Shown here piece by piece: positions 59,512 to 64,000 of a DNA stretch of 64,000 nt. The DNA comes from an uncultured Bacteroidales bacterium (GTDB lineage: Bacteria; Bacteroidota; Bacteroidia; Bacteroidales; Paludibacteraceae). The notes beneath the pieces are model-generated. The model saw only the letters and a program-made list of their open reading frames with translations. It was not told where the DNA came from and ran no database searches. The stretch is taken from the NCBI GenBank assembly GCA_934667275.1, contig CAKULK010000013.1, positions 5,688 through 69,687 on the forward strand, in the 5' to 3' direction. The translations under genes were made by a program, and so were the position numbers. Within the stretch, counting starts at the first letter, position 1. Each line of letters begins with the position of its first letter.

Positions 59512-60435
59512 TTATAGGTTACAATAATCAGACATTGCTCTCCACTCCACGAAATCATCCCTATTTCTAATATAATCTTCTGTATCGTATTTCTCACTAG
59601 CGAGGACAAGGCAAACGCTACCGCTGGAGAAATCATCCAAATCACGCCAGATACCAGGTGTTACCAGCAGACCTTGATATGGGCGGTTGAGGATAAACGT
59701 GCGTTTTACATTACCATCGTTGAGTGTTACGGAAAAAGAACCGCTGGCAGCAATAATCAACTGATGCAGATTCTTATGAGCATGCCCCCCGCGGCTCACT
59801 CCACCAGGGACATCATAAAGGTAATATAAACGTTTAACATCAAAAGGCACTGTATATCCGTTTTCTACCACGCTAATATCGCCTTTACGCGAACTATGAT
59901 GCCTATCCAATTCTATGATACCACAATCATATACAGAATAATTACCCTCTTTTTGTGCAGCATTGAAGATATCTTTTGCTGTATGCACATCTTCTACAAT
60001 ACAAGATACAGCATTTACATTTTGTTTTTTATCTTGCTGCAATGTGTAATGCAAAAACTCATCATAATCACGGATAGTATCTTGAGGATTATAGTGCGTA
60101 CTTGCCGCAATAACTGCAATTGAATTAGTGCTATAGTTTTCAATAGTACGCCACGTTCCTGCCGGAACATAAACACCCATATAAGAACGATTGAGTGTGA
60201 ATTTATATTGATGTAACCCATCGTCCACAAGCACGTCAAAGGAGCCGGACATTGCTACAATAAACTCCTCGGTCTCCTTATATGCCAATCCTCCACGTAC
60301 TTCTCCACCAGGCACATCATAAATCCAATGCACCCGTTTAATAGCAAAAGGTATTTGAGCATTATTCTCAAAGAACGACAAGTTCCCTCTATCATCAAGA
60401 AACTTTGGCAATTGTATTAGTTGTGGTTGTTTCAT
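59512..60435 (-). CDS. tandem-cupin FdtA/WxcM-like dTDP-hexose 3,4-ketoisomerase
   Basis: The 307-residue protein is two WxcM/FdtA-like cupin domains in a row, where FdtA itself is one domain of about 140. The C-terminal copy keeps the catalytic pair in SRGGHAHKNLHQLIIA (about residues 215-230). The N-terminal copy reads VRGGLAYKETEEFIVA, so both histidines are replaced and it is probably inactive or has another role. The active half should convert dTDP-4-keto-6-deoxyglucose to the 3-keto isomer used by the FdtB-like enzyme. It lies 26 nt before the defence-like trio. Confidence 0.9.
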   Translation of the reverse strand: MKQPQLIQLPKFLDDRGNLSFFENNAQIPFAIKRVHWIYDVPGGEVRGGLAYKETEEFIVAMSGSFDVLVDDGLHQYKFTLNRSYMGVYVPAGTWRTIENYSTNSIAVIAASTHYNPQDTIRDYDEFLHYTLQQDKKQNVNAVSCIVEDVHTAKDIFNAAQKEGNYSVYDCGIIELDRHHSSRKGDISVVENGYTVPFDVKRLYYLYDVPGGVSRGGHAHKNLHQLIIAASGSFSVTLNDGNVKRTFILNRPYQGLLVTPGIWRDLDDFSSGSVCLVLASEKYDTEDYIRNRDDFVEWRAMSDYCNL

Positions 60436-60516
60436 TTACAACATTATTATTTCATCGTATTGTGTCACTTGCTAAATCGCCATAGCATTCAAAAAACATT
60501 ATCTCATATTGTTCTA

Positions 60517-61800
60517 CTATAACATTTTATGGACAAAATTTAAGCCAGGACGAATAATGCCGGGTTTGCGCTGAAACATAAAGTTTTTATCAAAACCTTC
60601 CATTATTTCATTGGTATATTTAATTTCAAAATTGTATATAAGTTCCCCCCACATTAGATGCGACTCATTCTCACCAAAGAATACTCGAAAATAATAACGA
60701 CCTGAATTCAATATATGACCAGGAATAGTAAAATCAATACGCTGTTCGCCTACTCGTGAATCCCTATTGGGAGAAAAATTGCACCACCGATGAAATACAC
60801 ATATATCGTCTGCAGTTCTAAGTTCAAATGTACAATCTATCATTGCATTTGGTACATAATTATAAAACTGCAATCCCACATTGATATCCTCATCCATAGT
60901 TATTTGATCGCCATTAGCAGCCTTAACTTCCATTGAGCGAATACGTATTTTAGAATTGCCAGGGGCTTTATCCAAATCTGCGAAATACAATACATCCGTA
61001 TTTTGCAGGCTATTACCCACATAATAATCAACTGCATTATTGGCTGTACCAATGTAATCAACTATCCCATTTTTCAAAACAACGCCACTATTACACAATT
61101 GTTTTATACTATACATATTATGACTAACGAAGAGGACGGTGCGGCCTTCGCCGTGGGAGATGTCTTGCATCTTGCCGATGGCTTTCTTTTGGAACTCGGC
61201 ATCGCCTACGGCGAGGACTTCGTCCACAACGAGGATTTCGGGGTCGAGATGGGCAGCAACGGCGAAACCAAGACGAACCATCATACCACTGCTATAACGC
61301 TTTACAGGAGTATCCAAATAGCGCTCGCAGCCTGAGAAAGCAACGATTTCATCGAGTTTGGAGGTAATCTCCTGTTTGGTCATACCGAGGATGGCTCCGT
61401 TCATATAGATGTTCTCACGGCCGGTCATCTCCTGATGGAAGCCCGTGCCTACCTCCAACAAAGAGGCGATACGTCCGCGGGCGCGGATAGAGCCTGTGGT
61501 AGGTGCCGTAACCTTGCTGAGGAGTTTGAGCAACGTGGACTTGCCGGCACCGTTCTTGCCGATGATGCCTACCACATCGCCCTGCTCCACTTTGAAATCA
61601 ATGTCGCGCAATGCCCATACATATTCGGAACTGCCTTTCGACGCGCGGTCATTCACCTCGCCTATCTTCAGATACGGGTCCTCGCGACGGAGGATAGAGG
61701 TCTGGAACCAACGGTCGAGGTCGTGGCTCAAAGTGCGCGTAGAGACAAGCCCCAAGCGGTATTGTTTGCTGACGTGATTAAATTCTATTGCGGTTGCCAT
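60517..61800 (-). CDS. Wzt-type polysaccharide ABC transporter ATPase
   Basis: The 427-residue protein has an ABC domain (1-245) with Walker A GIIGKNGAGKSTLLKLL, the altered signature RYSSGMMVRLGFAVA usual in Wzt/TagH, and Walker B EILVVDEVLAVGD. A C-terminal carbohydrate-binding-like beta domain (about 270-420) recognises the glycan terminus in Wzt proteins. Such ATPases drive export of complete undecaprenyl-linked glycans with a Wzm permease. No Wzm gene is present in this window, so the partner must lie elsewhere. Confidence 0.93.
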   Translation of the reverse strand: MATAIEFNHVSKQYRLGLVSTRTLSHDLDRWFQTSILRREDPYLKIGEVNDRASKGSSEYVWALRDIDFKVEQGDVVGIIGKNGAGKSTLLKLLSKVTAPTTGSIRARGRIASLLEVGTGFHQEMTGRENIYMNGAILGMTKQEITSKLDEIVAFSGCERYLDTPVKRYSSGMMVRLGFAVAAHLDPEILVVDEVLAVGDAEFQKKAIGKMQDISHGEGRTVLFVSHNMYSIKQLCNSGVVLKNGIVDYIGTANNAVDYYVGNSLQNTDVLYFADLDKAPGNSKIRIRSMEVKAANGDQITMDEDINVGLQFYNYVPNAMIDCTFELRTADDICVFHRWCNFSPNRDSRVGEQRIDFTIPGHILNSGRYYFRVFFGENESHLMWGELIYNFEIKYTNEIMEGFDKNFMFQRKPGIIRPGLNFVHKML

Positions 61801-61861
61801 TGTTCTCTGCTAAAATAAACATATAATTTTCCACCAATTAGCCATTGTATTTTCTTTTGCT

Positions 61862-61904
61862 CCATTAATGCCCATTAAAAGACCATTAAAACATCATTGA
61901 GTAT
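61862..61904. repeat. 10/11-bp-period tandem array
   Basis: Units run CCATTAATGC, CCATTAAAAGA, CCATTAAAACA, TCATTGAGTAT, with a period of 10 then 11. The array lies between the Wzt-type and TOPRIM-like genes. A looser array of related CGTTAA units lies at 63753-63800 in the last gap of the window. Confidence 0.7.
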
Positions 61905-61910
61905 TATTAA

Positions 61911-62567
61911 TTACATTGTTTGTTCTAATTTTTGCAATCTGCGTACCATCCTTGATAAACTATCAGAATTACACATTGCAACATCTATATTCCACACATT
62001 TCTGATAAAAGGAAGCATCGCCGTATTATATTCTGCTCCTTTGCAAGCCTTTCCCTTAGCCGCTATCTGCATTTTCAATTCGCTTTTTGATGATTGCTGT
62101 ATAATTCTGTGCGTCAGATCATAAGAGGATTTGCATCGGAAGTCCATCTCTACAACTTGTTTCATACTACCCATCTTTTGCATAGAGGCGGAAGGAATTA
62201 TATCCAGAGGAAGTCCCATATAATTAGCAAAACCTTCCCTATCTGCCATCAACCACGCCTCTGCCTCATCAACAGCAATACTCATCAAAAAATTAGGCGA
62301 TTGAGAAATACCATTTAGAAGTTTACTTTTAAGTAAGGGAGCGCAATCGTCCGTGTCCAAATCCATAAGCAAAATCACAGGCTTTGAAGAAGCAAGGGCA
62401 TTCAGTTGTGCTATCTTTGACTTAATTTCTCCACCCCTTGCAGGCATCTCCTTAAAAACTTTTAGCCGTGGTGAACAATATGCCAATAATCGTTCTATAA
62501 CGGCTTTAGTTACAGGATCTTCTGCTGATATATACACCCAAATATCTCCCATATTTATATTTACCAT
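61911..62567 (-). CDS. TOPRIM/DUF4276-like nuclease-type partner of the AAA ATPase
   Basis: The 218-residue protein begins IWVYISAEDPVTKAVIERLL, in which the Glu and following pattern resemble the first TOPRIM acidic site. VILLMDLDTDDCAPLL supplies a D-x-D-x-D site and VDEAEAWLMADREGF a further acidic stretch, as in DUF4276 and related proteins. TOPRIM-like proteins paired with ABC-type ATPases act as nucleases in OLD-, AbiL- and PARIS-type defence. The start lies 7 nt inside the ATPase gene. Confidence 0.75.
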   Translation of the reverse strand: MVNINMGDIWVYISAEDPVTKAVIERLLAYCSPRLKVFKEMPARGGEIKSKIAQLNALASSKPVILLMDLDTDDCAPLLKSKLLNGISQSPNFLMSIAVDEAEAWLMADREGFANYMGLPLDIIPSASMQKMGSMKQVVEMDFRCKSSYDLTHRIIQQSSKSELKMQIAAKGKACKGAEYNTAMLPFIRNVWNIDVAMCNSDSLSRMVRRLQKLEQTM

Positions 62568-63724
62568 TTGATTTCTGCAATTGAATCAATATGATCTGGA
62601 CGTGTATAGGGCATTACTGCATCAGCGACAGAGAATCCTGCATTCAGCTCTGCCATCACATCTGCCAAGGTTGCAGCATTAATCACTTTAGTCCCCTCTG
62701 GCGATGGTTTCAGCAAAATTACCTCATCTCCTCCAATACCATGATTAGACAGCATATCGTAACTATGCGTAGTAATAAAGACCTGCCTCGTTTCTTTTTT
62801 ACTACGCTGAAGTTTAGATATGAATTCCGGTAACTGCGCGACTATTGCCGAATGCAAATTTATTTCCGGTTCCTCCAATAGTACAACACCTCTACTATCC
62901 AATAATGCGAAAAGAAAACCAATAAGTCGCAAAGTTCCATCAGAGAACTGTTCTTCCTGCTGCTTACTTCCTTTAGCCCGCCAATGCTCATATCTCGCTT
63001 CAAGGTGTGGGACACCCATTTCATCATTGGTCAATGTTAGTTTATCCAACTGTGGAACAGCCAATTTCAAAATTTCGTTTATTCTCCGAAAATAAGCCGC
63101 ACTCGTAGTCTTGTTCATTTTTGCCAATCGCTGCAAGAAATTGCGTCCATAAAAATCTTCTTTGTCAAAGGATAACAGCATAGAACCAGACTCTCGCACC
63201 AATTGCGGAACGACATTAAGATAGTCTATATTATTGAAGAAAATTCTCAGTTCACGGAACTCCTTATTCGAAGTAACCTGCTCCAGATGAGTATATTTCA
63301 ACGTGTCGCTATCTTCATTTGGAGATTGTGGTGTTCTACATAACAATTGCTTTGCACCATACCAAACCTCCTCTTTTATTATAGAGACCTCATTCTTAAG
63401 GATTCCGCCACCTACATTTTTAAAATCTAAAACATATTTCCATACATCCGAATCTCCACCATCTTCCTTCAGATGAACCACAAACTCAATATCCGTACGT
63501 TTTCTTGCTGCCAAACATCGTATCTTAGTCATACCTCCACGTGACGCAACAGCAGTTTGCAAACCACCCCCTGCTTTCGCCAAATCATGCAAAAAACGAA
63601 ATGCATCTAAAAAATTGGATTTACCGGAAGCATTCGCACCAACAACGAATGTTCGTTCTGACAGGCTGACATCACAATGGTAGAAGTTTTTCCAATTCAC
63701 CAATTCTATTCTTGAAAGTATCAT
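62561..63724 (-). CDS. RecF/SMC-type AAA ATPase of a two-gene defence-like module
   Basis: The 387-residue AAA_21-type ATPase has IELVNWKNFYHCDVSLSERT, Walker A VVGANASGKSNFLDAF, the signature-like FSDGTLRLIGFLFAL, Walker B GVVLLEEPEINLHSAI, and the switch His in VFITTHSYDML. The middle (about 90-270) is a long insertion typical of OLD-like ATPases. Paired with the TOPRIM-like gene it resembles split OLD or AbiL/RloA-type systems that sense phage proteins. Two promoters stand upstream, and the module heads the minus-strand glycan run. Confidence 0.88.
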   Translation of the reverse strand: MILSRIELVNWKNFYHCDVSLSERTFVVGANASGKSNFLDAFRFLHDLAKAGGGLQTAVASRGGMTKIRCLAARKRTDIEFVVHLKEDGGDSDVWKYVLDFKNVGGGILKNEVSIIKEEVWYGAKQLLCRTPQSPNEDSDTLKYTHLEQVTSNKEFRELRIFFNNIDYLNVVPQLVRESGSMLLSFDKEDFYGRNFLQRLAKMNKTTSAAYFRRINEILKLAVPQLDKLTLTNDEMGVPHLEARYEHWRAKGSKQQEEQFSDGTLRLIGFLFALLDSRGVVLLEEPEINLHSAIVAQLPEFISKLQRSKKETRQVFITTHSYDMLSNHGIGGDEVILLKPSPEGTKVINAATLADVMAELNAGFSVADAVMPYTRPDHIDSIAEIKW

Positions 63725-63869
63725 GTCTATAAAATATTTACAAATATCATTCTCCTTTAATTGCCGTTAAATTATCGTTAATTCACTTTCTCCGTTAATG
63801 TTCATTGAAACATTATCGGGTGATGTTTTTTCCCTAAAATCCCCAAAACTGGCACTCACATTACCGCAG

Positions 63870-63900
63870 CAAAGTTAATAAAAAAAAACGGCATGTGCAA
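63870..63900 (-). promoter_or_regulatory. Bacteroidota-type promoter (proximal) for the ATPase/TOPRIM-like module
   Basis: On the minus strand this reads TTG, 20 bp, TAACTTTG, about 145 nt upstream of the ATPase start. The intervening leader contains the loose CGTTAA-unit repeats. Confidence 0.8.
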
Positions 63901-63944
63901 GCACTGGGATTTTTTTAGGCGAACGTAGATTCAACAAGCAAGTG

Positions 63945-63974
63945 CAAAGTTAGTGAAAATATTTGAAAAAGCAA
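63945..63974 (-). promoter_or_regulatory. Bacteroidota-type promoter (distal, weaker spacing)
   Basis: On the minus strand TTG, 19 bp, TAACTTTG. It lies 45 bp farther upstream than the proximal promoter and may serve the same genes. From here to the window end I see no gene. Confidence 0.6.
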
Positions 63975-64000
63975 TCAAGAGGTGTCATAAAATTCAATTT

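Overview
The window comes from a Bacteroidales-type genome (phylum Bacteroidota). The evidence is a C10 peptidase with a type IX secretion C-terminal domain, the DUF1599/DoxX-like/tpiA gene order, HisRS, TyrRS and tryptophanase of Bacteroidales type, AT-rich translation starts without clear Shine-Dalgarno sites, and at least nine copies of the Bacteroidota promoter (TTTG or TTG, about 20 bp, then TAnnTTTG). Family and species cannot be fixed from the sequence alone.

Layout. 1-26.5 kb is mostly core: a partial DNA methyltransferase, an aspartyl protease, a RhuM-type protein behind transketolase, a tyrosine phosphatase with a TPR protein, gamma carbonic anhydrase, tpiA, a DoxX-like protein, DUF1599, a 1485-residue secreted C10 peptidase, hisS and waaA. 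These all run on the minus strand. Then come tsaD, an exosortase-family gene, tnaA, tyrS, tRNA-Gln, rplY, pth, an LTA-synthase-like sulfatase, an S4 protein, DUF4924 and nth on the plus strand. 26.5-30 kb holds two GT2 glycosyltransferases downstream of an AbiE-type toxin-antitoxin pair (minus). 30.3-44.3 kb is one plus-strand surface-glycan operon, bounded by a recognisable promoter and a terminator. It contains a DPM1-like GT2, a GNAT, a cassette of acyl carrier protein, SDR, split transketolase, AMP-ligase, LuxE-like and LuxC-like proteins, an ArnE/ArnF-like flippase pair, several polytopic membrane proteins and a WecE-type aminotransferase. 44.4-47.8 kb holds an orphan coiled-coil gene, three small basic proteins (two clearly related) and a small HNH-like gene. 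47.9-63.7 kb is minus strand: acetyltransferases, glycosyltransferases, a pyruvyltransferase, an F420-beta-type Fe-S protein, FdtB-like and fused FdtA-like enzymes and a Wzt-type ATPase. Two defence-like modules are interleaved with it: a TM protein, TIR/deoxyribosyltransferase-like protein and Zn-ribbon trio, and an AAA ATPase with a TOPRIM-like protein.

Main points of interest. (1) The five G/C homopolymer tracts of 8-12 bp that I could find all lie in the glycan genes. At two of them the present length (9) puts the gene out of frame, and 8 would restore a longer membrane protein, which is the signature of phase-variable contingency loci or of assembly error. (2) The ACP/SDR/split transketolase/AMP-ligase/LuxE/LuxC cassette predicts reduction of an acyl group to an aldehyde followed by two-carbon ketol transfer, a chemistry I cannot match to a known surface sugar. 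(3) The 58.05-59.49 kb trio looks like a membrane-anchored nucleotide or NAD-targeting defence operon. (4) Short tandem arrays with 11-bp period but different unit sequences recur in many intergenic gaps, and other repeat elements appear in frame inside hisS, a GT2 gene and the WecE-type gene. (5) tRNA-Gln is preceded by a 145-nt leader with three hairpins and followed by another structured leader in front of rplY.
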